A program made the translations under genes and the position numbers. A stretch of DNA of 50,530 nucleotides. It comes from Lachnospiraceae bacterium (GTDB lineage: Bacteria; Bacillota; Clostridia; Lachnospirales; Lachnospiraceae). Numbering within the stretch: the first letter of the stretch is position 1; every line of letters starts with the position of its first letter. Location of the stretch: positions 1-50,530 of the forward strand of contig JAFSTX010000038.1 of assembly GCA_017445585.1 (NCBI GenBank), read 5' to 3'. A model generated the notes under the pieces. That model worked only from the letters and a program-made list of their open reading frames with translations, had not been told where the DNA came from and ran no database searches. Positions 1-7,125 of the stretch are shown in pieces.

Positions 1-5
1 GCTGC

Positions 6-69
6 CGCGGCGTTCAAATCCTCCTGAGTGCATTTACGCAAAGAAACACCGTAACGAGAGATATGGTGT
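6..69. repeat. 64-bp direct repeat, left copy (tRNA 3'-end-like plus hairpin)
   Basis: This copy matches 164-227 with only three differences by my alignment. On the plus strand it contains a TTCAAAT T-loop-like segment followed by CCTCC, TGAGTGC and A, which looks like the T-loop, T-stem 3' strand, acceptor 3' strand and discriminator of a tRNA whose acceptor 5' strand would be GCACTCA (as in many tRNA-Arg). The T-stem 5' strand is missing, because CGGCG precedes the loop and cannot pair. The rest of the repeat is a hairpin with mispairs, ACACCGTAAC against GATATGGTGT. There is no intact tRNA here. Confidence 0.75.
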
Positions 70-125
70 GTTATGGTTGGGAATTGAGTGCGGCCCGCGC
101 ATCGCGCGTCCGCACCCCGGCCGCT

Positions 126-150
126 AAAAACGTCCCACCGGGACGTTTTT
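126..150. terminator. Bidirectional rho-independent terminator-like hairpin
   Basis: An 11-bp stem (AAAAACGTCCC / GGGACGTTTTT) closes a 3-base ACC loop. It has an A-tract on one side and a T-tract on the other, so it could stop transcription on either strand. It lies between the two copies of the 64-bp repeat, with no coding gene next to it. Confidence 0.6.
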
Positions 151-163
151 GCCGCTGCGCTGT

Positions 164-227
164 CGCGGCGTTCAAATCCTCCTGAGTGCATTTACGCAAA
201 GAAAAACCGTATCGAGAGATACGGTGT
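164..227. repeat. 64-bp direct repeat, right copy
   Basis: This is the second copy of 6-69, offset by 158 bases. It again starts with CGCGGCG, then the tRNA 3'-end-like stretch (TTCAAATCCTCCTGAGTGCA), and ends inside a well-paired terminator hairpin. The three differences restore pairing in the hairpin (ACCGTATC/GATACGGT), so this copy looks like the functional one. Similarity ends at 227, ten bases before the 3' end of tRNA-Met. Confidence 0.75.
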
Positions 228-236
228 TTCTTTGCG
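195..236 (-). terminator. Terminator of the tRNA-Val/tRNA-Met transcript
   Basis: An almost perfect inverted repeat is centred on a short loop near 214-217. Read on the minus strand it is ACCGTATC-TCTC-GATACGGT followed by TTTTTC, directly after the 3' end of tRNA-Met. The outer arms (CGCAAAGAAA and TTTCTTTGCG) also pair, so it may work in both directions. Confidence 0.75.
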
Positions 237-310
237 TAGCGAGGGAGGGATTTGAACCCCCGACACCGCGGGTATGAACCGCGTGCTCTCGCCAACTGAG
301 CTACCTCGCC
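237..310 (-). tRNA. tRNA-Met (CAT)
   Basis: The minus strand folds as a cloverleaf. The acceptor stem pairs GGCGAGG with CCTCGCT, including a G1-T72 wobble, and the D-arm, a GGTTCAAAT T-loop and discriminator A are present. The anticodon loop is TTCATAC, giving anticodon CAT. The anticodon stem is CGCGG/CCGCG, without the three consecutive G-C pairs of an initiator tRNA, and the acceptor lacks the initiator 1-72 mismatch, so an elongator is more likely. A tRNA-Ile with lysidine at the wobble base is the alternative. CCA is not fully encoded. Confidence 0.9.
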
Positions 311-316
311 ATATTA

Positions 317-389
317 TGGGGCCTACAGGACTCGAACCTGTGACCCTCTGCTTGTAAGGCAGATGCTCTCCCAGCTGAGCTAAGACCCC
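317..389 (-). tRNA. tRNA-Val (TAC)
   Basis: The minus strand has acceptor stem GGGGTCT/AGGCCCC, a canonical D-arm, anticodon loop CTTACAA (anticodon TAC, valine) and T-loop GGTTCGAGTCC, with discriminator A. It lies 6 bases upstream of tRNA-Met in the same direction, so the two are probably cotranscribed. Confidence 0.93.
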
Positions 390-417
390 ATAGCGCCTCT
401 TTTTTAGTCGCCCGACT

Positions 418-446
418 AATATACTATTTTGAAATATGAAAGTCAA
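418..446 (-). promoter_or_regulatory. Sigma-A promoter of the tRNA pair
   Basis: On the minus strand TTGACT (446-441) and TATATT (423-418) are separated by 17 bases and sit about 30 bases upstream of tRNA-Val. This is close to consensus, as expected for a stable-RNA promoter. Confidence 0.8.
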
Positions 447-508
447 GTGATTTTTTCTGTTTTTTGACCATCGTTGCTCGTTGCTACTAAACTGCTCAAA
501 ACACATAG

Positions 509-1297
509 TTAAGTAGCAGTTCCGTCACCTCTGTGTTTTCCAGAAAACTTTCTGCCAATAAAGCTTATTATCTTCCTTGGCCAGTGCTGGCTCTCCAGAT
601 TTACGTACGGTACCTCGATATACGGAAGATCTTCTGCGGCGATCCAGACGTCCAGCAGGCGCTCCGCCAGGAACCCGAATACTCTCGCATCATACGATGA
701 GTAGGCACTGATATCCAGACGTTTTTGCACCTCAAAGAGGACCCCGAAAAGCCACTCGCACCACGCGTCCGCATACTTGCGCTTCATTATAAACATATTG
801 AAGCGGTGGCCGCTGCGGCGCTTCATGGATGCGTCATAAGCTGGCAGCGCCTCAGGGTGCATTTCCGAGAGAACCTGCCTCAGAACAGTCAGATCCTGTT
901 CATGATGCGCGTGGACATACTGACTGTAGTTTGTCTCGATATAATAACGCCGCTTCCGGGGAAGGACGATCGGGCTGCGTCTGAGCGCCTGCTCCGCATC
1001 CTTGCGCGTGAATATCCTGCCGCGCTTATCCCCTGCTCCCCTGCGTGCAAAGTATCTGCGGTAGTGGACGAGCCCAAGCGCGTCGCAATCCAGATTCCTC
1101 CATGCCCAATAAAGTCCGGTGAGCTCGCAGAAATAAGGATTGAGCGCAGAAATATTATCTCCCGTATTATCCGGGGAAAAACCGGCGATCGGCGCTTTGC
1201 CTTCAGCTCCGACACGGACAGGCAGATATACGCCGTCAGATGGCAGCGTGTAAGGTTTATGTGCAGCTATGATGAGTTTGATATCCATATCCGGCAT
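509..1297 (-). CDS. DUF4422 family protein, putative glycosyltransferase
   Basis: The 262-residue protein matches the DUF4422 pattern. It has an N-terminal beta strand (IKLIIAAHK), the run CELTGLYWAWRNLDCDALG followed by LVHYRRYF near residues 57-83, and a C-terminal WIAAEDLPYIEVPYVNLE block. Family members occur in capsule and cell-surface polysaccharide loci and are annotated as glycosyltransferases; the biochemical role is not well established. There is no signal peptide or membrane segment, so it is probably cytoplasmic. No other polysaccharide genes are nearby, so its substrate cannot be guessed. The start is uncertain: the ribosome site is weak and a second ATG lies at codon 4. No strong terminator follows, so transcripts may run into the tRNA pair. 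Confidence 0.85.
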   Translation of the reverse strand: MPDMDIKLIIAAHKPYTLPSDGVYLPVRVGAEGKAPIAGFSPDNTGDNISALNPYFCELTGLYWAWRNLDCDALGLVHYRRYFARRGAGDKRGRIFTRKDAEQALRRSPIVLPRKRRYYIETNYSQYVHAHHEQDLTVLRQVLSEMHPEALPAYDASMKRRSGHRFNMFIMKRKYADAWCEWLFGVLFEVQKRLDISAYSSYDARVFGFLAERLLDVWIAAEDLPYIEVPYVNLESQHWPRKIISFIGRKFSGKHRGDGTAT

Positions 1298-1361
1298 CCG
1301 TATTAACTGTCCGTTATCATATCACAATTGCCGAACTTGAGGAAGACCCGGGCAATTAAAA

Positions 1362-1385
1362 AGGCACGGTCATATGACCGTGCCT
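1362..1385 (-). terminator. Rho-independent terminator after the 1403-2008 gene
   Basis: AGGCACGGTCATATGACCGTGCCT is a fully self-complementary 24-base hairpin. On the minus strand it is followed by TTTTT, 18 bases past the stop of the upstream membrane-protein gene. The plus-strand side has no T-tract. Confidence 0.8.
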
Positions 1386-1402
1386 GAAAAATGCGAAGCT
1401 TT

Positions 1403-2008
1403 TTATGCGGCAAGCATGTTCTTTGCCTTGGTAAGGAATACCAGATAGACCACATACTGGCAAAGAGAAAGGATGTTGCTGATCACGGTAAGCACACCGC
1501 TGCTGAAGAAGCCGAGGATGATACTGATCAGTGTAACGCATACCAGAAGGATCAGGACGGTATTGCCGGTAGAAATAAGCTGATCGTTGTTGTAGGCTTT
1601 TGCATAGGACTGAATGCCCTTGATAACGAATACGGAAACACCCAGGCTGGCAATATTACTTATTACGCGGAAGACATTGCCAAGGAAGAACATGCCGAGG
1701 AAAGTTGCGCCGAGGCCTACGAACACGAGGATGAAAGCAGTATTGAAATTCGTAGTACCGGGTTCATCCTGCTTTGCCTGGTTGATACCTACGATATTGA
1801 TGACATAGGCAACAAGTCCGGCGATTGCAGCAATAATAGCAACTGCACCCGTAGCAACCGCGCCGCCGACAGCAACACTCGCGGAACCCGCAGCTGCACC
1901 GATGGCGGTAACAAGTGCGCCGATGAGTGTAAGAGCACCACCGATAAGACCGATCACCTCAGCGATCCAGATCTTCTTAACTCCGTTGTAACCATTGGGA
2001 AATCTCAT
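1403..2008 (-). CDS. Small multi-pass membrane protein, unknown function
   Basis: A 201-residue protein with about five or six hydrophobic stretches and few charges outside short loops. A glycine/alanine/valine-rich segment lies near residues 17-70, and other helices lie near 90-120, 125-145 and 150-195. I chose the ATG at 2008 because AAAGGAGAG lies 7 bases upstream; the open frame extends 20 codons further but without a ribosome site. I do not recognise a named family with confidence; general resemblance is to small DUF-type integral membrane proteins of Clostridia. It is monocistronic, between a clear sigma-A promoter and a strong terminator. Confidence 0.8.
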   Translation of the reverse strand: MRFPNGYNGVKKIWIAEVIGLIGGALTLIGALVTAIGAAAGSASVAVGGAVATGAVAIIAAIAGLVAYVINIVGINQAKQDEPGTTNFNTAFILVFVGLGATFLGMFFLGNVFRVISNIASLGVSVFVIKGIQSYAKAYNNDQLISTGNTVLILLVCVTLISIILGFFSSGVLTVISNILSLCQYVVYLVFLTKAKNMLAA

Positions 2009-2066
2009 AATAATCTCTCCTTTTCTCTGAAAATTCTGAAAAGATTCAGAAAATTTATTTTGTCCC

Positions 2067-2095
2067 ATTTTAGCATACTATTTTTGCATATGCAA
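2067..2095 (-). promoter_or_regulatory. Sigma-A promoter for the 1403-2008 membrane protein
   Basis: On the minus strand TTGCAT (2095-2090), a 17-base spacer and TAAAAT (2072-2067) stand about 60 bases upstream of the start codon. Confidence 0.7.
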
Positions 2096-2100
2096 CAATT

Positions 2101-2169
2101 CTGTCGGCAAAAAAAACGTTTTAGGAGTTACTTCGAGAATTTACGAAAAAACGTTTTCTGCCGGCAGCA
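2101..2169. repeat. Imperfect inverted repeat with paired AAAACGTTTT palindromes
   Basis: The outer arms CTGTCGGCA and TGCCGGCAG pair at 8 of 9 positions, and each is followed inward by a copy of AAAACGTTTT. About 23 bases lie between the inner palindromes. It sits between the PHP gene and the promoter of the next gene. It could act as a terminator or be a small mobile or regulatory palindrome. Confidence 0.5.
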
Positions 2170-2207
2170 ACGCACCGCTTTGGACACGGTACCCGAGGCC
2201 TTCCGTG

Positions 2208-2888
2208 TCAGAGTTCCTCTCTCCCGAGAATAGTAAAATGCCTTCCCCTGATCAGCCTGGCCAGGTCGGCCTCATCTTCGGGCAGGTAGTCAGCATCTAT
2301 CCCGCCCAGTCCGATGTCTGCCCGGTCATGACAATCACTGCCTCCTGTCTGAAGCAGCCCGTGTCTCTCCGCATAGGCTACTGCCATGGCATTGCGGTTG
2401 TTATGTACCACGTGCTTGTTCACGGACTCGATGCCGTCCACGTATTCGGGCGCAATGGGGATACAGTGATCCCTGAACGGATGAGCCTGGATAAAAAGCG
2501 CCCCGTCCTGACGCGCCAGCTCTGAAAAAGCCATCGGACTCATCCTGAAGACCTTTTCCGGATCAGCGACCAGCTCCTCGCTGAAATCATAGAGCAGATA
2601 GTCATTATCGCTGCCGTCAAATCTGACCTCCAGTCCGTAATATACCCTGATTCCTTCGCGGTCTCCGAGCTCTTTCATGGCTCTGTAACCGGCGAGAAAA
2701 GCAGGAAGCTTACTGCCCGGCGCCGCCGGATCCACCCCTATGCACTTTGCCGTATAGCGATTGTAATGATCTGTGACGACTATTCCGGCATATCCGGCCT
2801 TTTTGTAGCCTTCTATCTCCTCTTCGGGGTGAAGTGTGCCGCAGGGACTCACGATGTCAGTGTGAAGATGCAGTTCGATCTTGTACAT
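2208..2888 (-). CDS. PHP-domain metal-dependent phosphoesterase
   Basis: This 226-residue cytoplasmic protein has the full PHP metal-binding signature: HLHTD (H7, H9, D11), DH at 40-41, E87, H136 and a C-terminal GSDCH (183-187). PHP proteins hydrolyse phosphate esters, including histidinol phosphate, 3',5'-bisnucleotides and cyclic phosphates, using a di- or trinuclear metal centre; the substrate here is unknown. AAGGAG lies 5 bases before the ATG. It lies downstream of the 42-residue peptide gene and the 1272-residue exported protein, with a GC-rich hairpin between, and could share their transcript. Given the three GDPD domains upstream, a role in processing phosphodiester breakdown products is possible but is only inference. 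Confidence 0.88.
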   Translation of the reverse strand: MYKIELHLHTDIVSPCGTLHPEEEIEGYKKAGYAGIVVTDHYNRYTAKCIGVDPAAPGSKLPAFLAGYRAMKELGDREGIRVYYGLEVRFDGSDNDYLLYDFSEELVADPEKVFRMSPMAFSELARQDGALFIQAHPFRDHCIPIAPEYVDGIESVNKHVVHNNRNAMAVAYAERHGLLQTGGSDCHDRADIGLGGIDADYLPEDEADLARLIRGRHFTILGREEL

Positions 2889-2912
2889 TATTGCTCCTTG
2901 TCCATTTACTGC

Positions 2913-2938
2913 CGGAGCCGCCAGATAAGGCGGCTCCG
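2913..2938 (-). terminator. GC-rich hairpin between the peptide gene and the PHP gene
   Basis: A 10-bp stem (CGGAGCCGCC/GGCGGCTCCG) with a 6-base loop starts 10 bases after the peptide stop. No T-tract follows on the minus strand, so it may be an intercistronic stabilising or attenuating hairpin rather than a full terminator. Confidence 0.5.
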
Positions 2939-2947
2939 TGAAACTGA

Positions 2948-3076
2948 TTATGGTTCTTCTTCAAATTCATCCTCTTCCAGATCGGTGAACCGGTCAGATG
3001 CCGTAATAACGGACCCTGTACCACCCCACCCGATCTGCAGAGGGATGCAGAGAGGCTTCTCGTATGCTTTTCTCAT
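2948..3076 (-). CDS. 42-residue peptide of unknown function
   Basis: Translation gives a 42-residue peptide starting MRKAYEKP, continuing through a glycine-rich core (QIGWGGTGS) and ending in a strongly acidic tail (DLEEDEFEEEP). A consensus AAGGAGG stands 8 bases before the ATG, and the gene starts 14 bases after the stop of the 1272-residue exported protein. The opening resembles the short K.YEKP-type peptides seen in Clostridia, some near peptide-modifying enzymes; no such enzyme is visible here. It has one cysteine (C10) and no signal peptide. It may be a ribosomally made peptide precursor, a small regulator or a chaperone-like partner of the exported protein. The ribosome site makes it a credible gene; the function is unknown. 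Confidence 0.65.
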   Translation of the reverse strand: MRKAYEKPLCIPLQIGWGGTGSVITASDRFTDLEEDEFEEEP

Positions 3077-3090
3077 AGGATGCACCTCCT

Positions 3091-6000
3091 TCAATGAGTG
3101 CTGACGTACGCGGCAGCGGCCTGACCGTAATCATTCAGGGCCCTGACCAGACTGCCTACCACAGTGCTGTCCTGCATACGGTTGATATAGGAATCAACGC
3201 TGTAGGATACCGCATGTACCGTCTCTGTGCCGATCAGAAGCTGAACCGCGTATTTTTTACTGTACTCCTGAGGAAGGATCTTGTCCAGAACGACTTTATA
3301 CTTCCCTTCACCCACTTCCAGTACGGAGCTGTCGGTCAGATCTACGGTCTCGGTCGTATCTCCGAAAGTGATCCTGAGGGCCGCGGAGGCGGCATTGTCT
3401 GTTCTGACCGTAAACATCACGGCGACCTTCTCCGAGATCCTGAGATTAGCTCCGCTGATGTATCCTGCGGACTTGTCAGCTGCGGGGGTATCCACCGAAA
3501 ACTGGCTGTCCGGGATCGCAAAAGTCTTTCTGCCCGATTCGATCCAGGTTCTTCCGGCGGAAGGAAGATCATCGGTCCTGTAGCCCTTGTAGAGCTGGAC
3601 TTCCGTTCCGTAGAGCAGCAGATCCGATATGAGGTTAATCAGCTCGGTATCGTCCGGATACTGCGCCACGAGCTTATCGCAGTAAGCGGCGATGCTCAGG
3701 CCGTCGGATTCGGTATATGTCCTGATCACATGATCATCAGTGCTGTCAGCATAATCGACGACCACGCTTCCGGTGATGAGATCAGTATACTGGTTGGCAT
3801 AGATATCGTCGATCCTGATCAGGTACTGGCCGTTTTCAACGGGGATACCGATAATATCAGAAGTATCTCCGCCGATAGCGGCACGGAACACCACCTGATC
3901 GTCAGTGCCCACAGCCACGTCCGGAGTGATATACAGGTCGGCAGTTACGACACTTCCAAGCTCGACCTTCATGACGTCGGCAGCCTTATTAAGCAGCACC
4001 TCGTCGGAGAGATCGGGCATAAGTCCGGCAGAAGTGACCCATGGTTCATCCATGTAGATCGACTCACCGGGTACGCCGTTTGCTGCATTCGTGGCACTGT
4101 TCGTATCGGTATTTCTGGTATACAGACGCACACCTTCTATCGCTGCGCCCCACAGGACTCCGTGATTGCCAGTGATGCCGTCAAGAGGTATTCCTACCCA
4201 GCCCTTTGTCCCGGCGGCATAAATGATGACGCCTCTGGTGGCTGTGGAATTCGTGATACCGTTTACACTCTCTCCGGCAGCAATTGTGACTATGGCAGGC
4301 GCTCCGTCTTCCTCTGCTATGGTATAAAGCGGTATTGTTCTGGTATCCGAACCGCTCGAGGTCGGCGTGCCGGCATGTCCGAGCGTACCGCCCGCACTGT
4401 ATCCGAACTCGGCCACTATATACTGATCGGCAGAATACTCATTGTCTATCCACATCCAGAAGATATCGCCGCTGCGGATCTGTCTCGACTGAGTAAAGCC
4501 TGTGACTGCGTTCCAGTCATCCGTGACGCCGTTCTGTATGCCCGCATCGGTCGATGCGGTGGCTACAGTAAGGGCAAGGGCATTTGAACCAAGAAGTCCT
4601 GCAGGCTCGAGGCTGACGCTCGTCGTTCCTCTGGAGGAATTAGCCGTATCCGGTGTCGGGAGCACAGCCGTGGCATCAAGTGCATCAAAATCCACAAGGC
4701 GCTGACGGTAAGGCGTCTGATCCTCGGCGACTGTCACGTCAAACGTTACTCTTTCTCCCATGTATGATACCGTAAGGGTCTGCGTACCGACGGCGGCGGG
4801 ATCATATCCGCTGACCATATCCGTAGTTATATCGACAGTCTTTGTCTCTCCGTCCATGAAGACAGCCGTGAGCTTGCCTCCCGCGGTATCGGGAGCTTCG
4901 CCGCTCTGATAGGAGGTCTTTGAAGGTGCCTGTGCCAGAGTGACGCTGTCGAGCGGAAGCAGGCCGAGCGGACATACCCAGAATCCATCGAGCACGACAT
5001 ATTTGCCTACGGTGCCGTTGTTCGCCAGGGAATTATTTCCTTCTTCAAAGCTCCTGGTATAGATCCTGAATCCGTCTATTGTCTTGCCTCTGAGAGCAGT
5101 GATATCATAGAGCGGTATTCCGATCCAGCCGCTGGCTCCGTCATCGGCCAGGATCGCGCCTCTGGTCGTTCCGTTATAATTCCTGAATCCGCCGATGGTG
5201 CTGCCTGGTGCAAGTTCTGTGATCCTGCCGCCGGAAATGGTGTAGAGGACATTGCTTCGGGTAACCACGGTAGATGTCCCTGTGTTCGCGGTTCCATATA
5301 CGAATTCAACTACTATGAATTCATCTTCTCCCATCTCGTTATCGACCCAGAGCCAGAAGATATCGTTTTCTGACACTGCGGCAGACTTGGCAAACCCTGT
5401 GACGCCGGCCGTAGCCCAGTTCTGCTTGGCCAGAGTTCCGTTCAGAATACCTGCATTCGTACTTGTCTCGGCAACAGTCATCACGAAAGCGGATGAACCG
5501 CCGAACCCTTTGTTTTCGATGGAATAGTCCATGCGACCTCGCTTGTCGACGTTGTTCGCACCGGAATCACGGTCGCTTCCAGGGAATACATAGTCACCGC
5601 CCTTGTTCAGATCCCAGAGCAGCGCTCTGCTGCCGCCTTCGGCAGTCACTTCCACGTCATAAGTCAGAGTGAACGACTCATAGGAAACCGTCAGTGTCTG
5701 AATCCCCGTATTCAGCGTATCGAAGCCGCTGACCATATCCGAAGTCAGTGCTATCGTGGAATCCGTCCCGTCATCGTAGGATACCAGGAGCTCTCCGCCT
5801 GTCACATCCAGCGCTTCTCCGGGAGCATAAACGGCCTTAGTCGGTTTGCTTGACCAGACTGCAGAGACGGGGGTGTTCTTGACAGTAATATCATATGTGA
5901 GTTCAGTTCCGAAATAATCCACCGTGACAGTCTTCGTACCGATCGATGACGTATCGCAGCTTATCATGGAAGACGTCATATCGACCACGGCAGCCGTATC

Positions 6001-6909
6001 ATCTGTATAGGTCACGGCGATCCTGCCGCCCGTCACGTCGGGAGTCCCGTTTACAGGACATATGAGAGAAGCGGGGAGAGTATCTATGGCAGCAGACTTA
6101 ACTGTCTTGCCGAGCAGATACCCGTTCTCCAGGGCAGGCATGGTACCGGCAGAGGTCAGCCAGAACTCGTCAAAGATCATCCTGCCGCCGACCGTCCCGT
6201 TTCCGCCGCTGATGGACCTGGAATACAGATACAGACCATACAGTGTATCGCCTGCAGCTATGTACGCGCCACTCACCACACAGTCTTCTGCCTTGAATCC
6301 TACCCAGCCGCTGCCTCCGTCGGCAACACGGATCGGTCCTCTCGCGGTATTGGCGTAGGTAATGCTTCCGACTGTGCCGTTGGCAGGAACCGTCGTTATG
6401 GCAGCCAGACCGTTGTCATCTTCTGTTATCGTGTACAGGGTCTTTCCGGTATTCAGCGAGTAATTCTTGGAACCGTTATAAAGCTCTATCTTGGCATACT
6501 CATCCTGACCCATCTGATTGGATACCCAGACCCAGACGATATCCCCGGACTGAATGGCGCGGGGCGTCGAAAATCCGGTAACGCCTGCATTGGCCCATTT
6601 TTCTCCGCTCTTGGTTCCGTTAAGAATACCCGTTGTATCCCTGGAGTTATCGTTAGGCGCAGTGACAGTCATCACAAAGGCGCGGCTTCCCGCAAGTCCG
6701 GCTTCATCCTCTGCAGTAAAACTCACAGAACCCCTATCACCTGTATTGTTATTCTGGTGCGAGGGGAAGGTCGACTCGGCAGTCAGGGAATCCACATCCC
6801 AGAACCTGTGCTGATATGAACCTTCATCCGCCTTCACTACCTGTGGCAGATAGCATGCGACCATAGAGACTGCGAGCAAAACTGCAAGTATCTGTCTGAT
6901 CCTTTTCAT
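3091..6909 (-). CDS. Secreted modular protein with three repeat modules and Big_3 domains (giant A)
   Basis: A 1272-residue exported protein. I chose the ATG at 6909 (MKRIRQILAVLLAVSMVA), preceded by AGGAGG and encoding a clear signal peptide; the longer frame to 7014 has neither. Order: signal peptide 1-28; module about 30-240; two Big_3 Ig-like domains about 250-395; module about 400-600; Big_3 about 610-685; module about 690-905; C-terminal unit about 910-1272. The modules share a DIFWxWxDN-type strand, a GWVG/GWIG strand, a YTRS strand and a (D/E)FW(V)TSxGxxP ending, consistent with beta-sandwich carbohydrate-binding domains. The C-terminal unit, with LLLYGTEVQLYKGYRTD, recurs inside giant B. 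No catalytic motif or LPxTG signal is visible. It probably binds glycan on or near the cell surface. Confidence 0.85.
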   Translation of the reverse strand: MKRIRQILAVLLAVSMVACYLPQVVKADEGSYQHRFWDVDSLTAESTFPSHQNNNTGDRGSVSFTAEDEAGLAGSRAFVMTVTAPNDNSRDTTGILNGTKSGEKWANAGVTGFSTPRAIQSGDIVWVWVSNQMGQDEYAKIELYNGSKNYSLNTGKTLYTITEDDNGLAAITTVPANGTVGSITYANTARGPIRVADGGSGWVGFKAEDCVVSGAYIAAGDTLYGLYLYSRSISGGNGTVGGRMIFDEFWLTSAGTMPALENGYLLGKTVKSAAIDTLPASLICPVNGTPDVTGGRIAVTYTDDTAAVVDMTSSMISCDTSSIGTKTVTVDYFGTELTYDITVKNTPVSAVWSSKPTKAVYAPGEALDVTGGELLVSYDDGTDSTIALTSDMVSGFDTLNTGIQTLTVSYESFTLTYDVEVTAEGGSRALLWDLNKGGDYVFPGSDRDSGANNVDKRGRMDYSIENKGFGGSSAFVMTVAETSTNAGILNGTLAKQNWATAGVTGFAKSAAVSENDIFWLWVDNEMGEDEFIVVEFVYGTANTGTSTVVTRSNVLYTISGGRITELAPGSTIGGFRNYNGTTRGAILADDGASGWIGIPLYDITALRGKTIDGFRIYTRSFEEGNNSLANNGTVGKYVVLDGFWVCPLGLLPLDSVTLAQAPSKTSYQSGEAPDTAGGKLTAVFMDGETKTVDITTDMVSGYDPAAVGTQTLTVSYMGERVTFDVTVAEDQTPYRQRLVDFDALDATAVLPTPDTANSSRGTTSVSLEPAGLLGSNALALTVATASTDAGIQNGVTDDWNAVTGFTQSRQIRSGDIFWMWIDNEYSADQYIVAEFGYSAGGTLGHAGTPTSSGSDTRTIPLYTIAEEDGAPAIVTIAAGESVNGITNSTATRGVIIYAAGTKGWVGIPLDGITGNHGVLWGAAIEGVRLYTRNTDTNSATNAANGVPGESIYMDEPWVTSAGLMPDLSDEVLLNKAADVMKVELGSVVTADLYITPDVAVGTDDQVVFRAAIGGDTSDIIGIPVENGQYLIRIDDIYANQYTDLITGSVVVDYADSTDDHVIRTYTESDGLSIAAYCDKLVAQYPDDTELINLISDLLLYGTEVQLYKGYRTDDLPSAGRTWIESGRKTFAIPDSQFSVDTPAADKSAGYISGANLRISEKVAVMFTVRTDNAASAALRITFGDTTETVDLTDSSVLEVGEGKYKVVLDKILPQEYSKKYAVQLLIGTETVHAVSYSVDSYINRMQDSTVVGSLVRALNDYGQAAAAYVSTH

Positions 6910-6934
6910 CGTTGACCTCCTGAAAAACCATATT

Positions 6935-6963
6935 ATATCGCAATCTGATAATTCGATATATAA
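6935..6963. promoter_or_regulatory. Candidate operator upstream of giant A
   Basis: TATCGCAATC and CGATATATAAA here match the motif at 26341-26361, in the leader of the regulator gene, apart from an 8-9 base insertion. TATCG and CGATA half-sites form an inverted pair. It lies just downstream of the -10 element, where a repressor or activator could act. Confidence 0.4.
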
Positions 6964-6992
6964 AGTATAAATGCCCTCGTTTTTCTTTGCAA
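6964..6992 (-). promoter_or_regulatory. Sigma-A promoter for giant A
   Basis: On the minus strand TTGCAA (6992-6987), a 17-base spacer and TATACT (6969-6964) lie about 55 bases before the chosen start codon. It shows that this gene is expressed separately from the upstream operon, which ends in the hairpin at 7090-7110. Confidence 0.65.
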
Positions 6993-7089
6993 CTTTAACC
7001 TTTTTATCTGGCATATAAAATCATTAGATTTCGTTAAATATTTTTAGCAACCCATCTTTTTTCTGCATTCCAGGCTGCGGAGTTAAGAA

Positions 7090-7110
7090 GGGACCGCCTG
7101 CGGCGGTCCC
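7090..7110 (-). terminator. Terminator at the end of the regulator-GDPD-giants operon
   Basis: A 9-bp GC-rich stem (GGGACCGCC/GGCGGTCCC) with a 3-base loop begins 15 bases after the stop of giant B. The minus strand continues TTCTTAA, a weak T-tract. Confidence 0.65.
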
Positions 7111-7125
7111 CATGATCACATACTG

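Noticed and set aside
71-295. Minus-strand frame of 74 codons at the left edge
   Set aside because: It runs through tRNA-Met and the repeat; the reading is an artefact of the tRNA and terminator sequences.
192-506. Minus-strand frame of 104 codons covering both tRNAs
   Set aside because: It encodes the tRNA genes in translation and has no ribosome site.
2178-2210. Terminator after the PHP gene
   Set aside because: A 7-bp stem (GACACGG/CCGTGTC) overlaps the stop codon but no T-tract follows, so I did not list it as a feature.
3094-4587. Long plus-strand open frame of 497 codons
   Set aside because: It is the shadow of giant A on the opposite strand; it has no ribosome site and its protein is a low-complexity mix. 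The minus frame has a signal peptide, ribosome site and domains.
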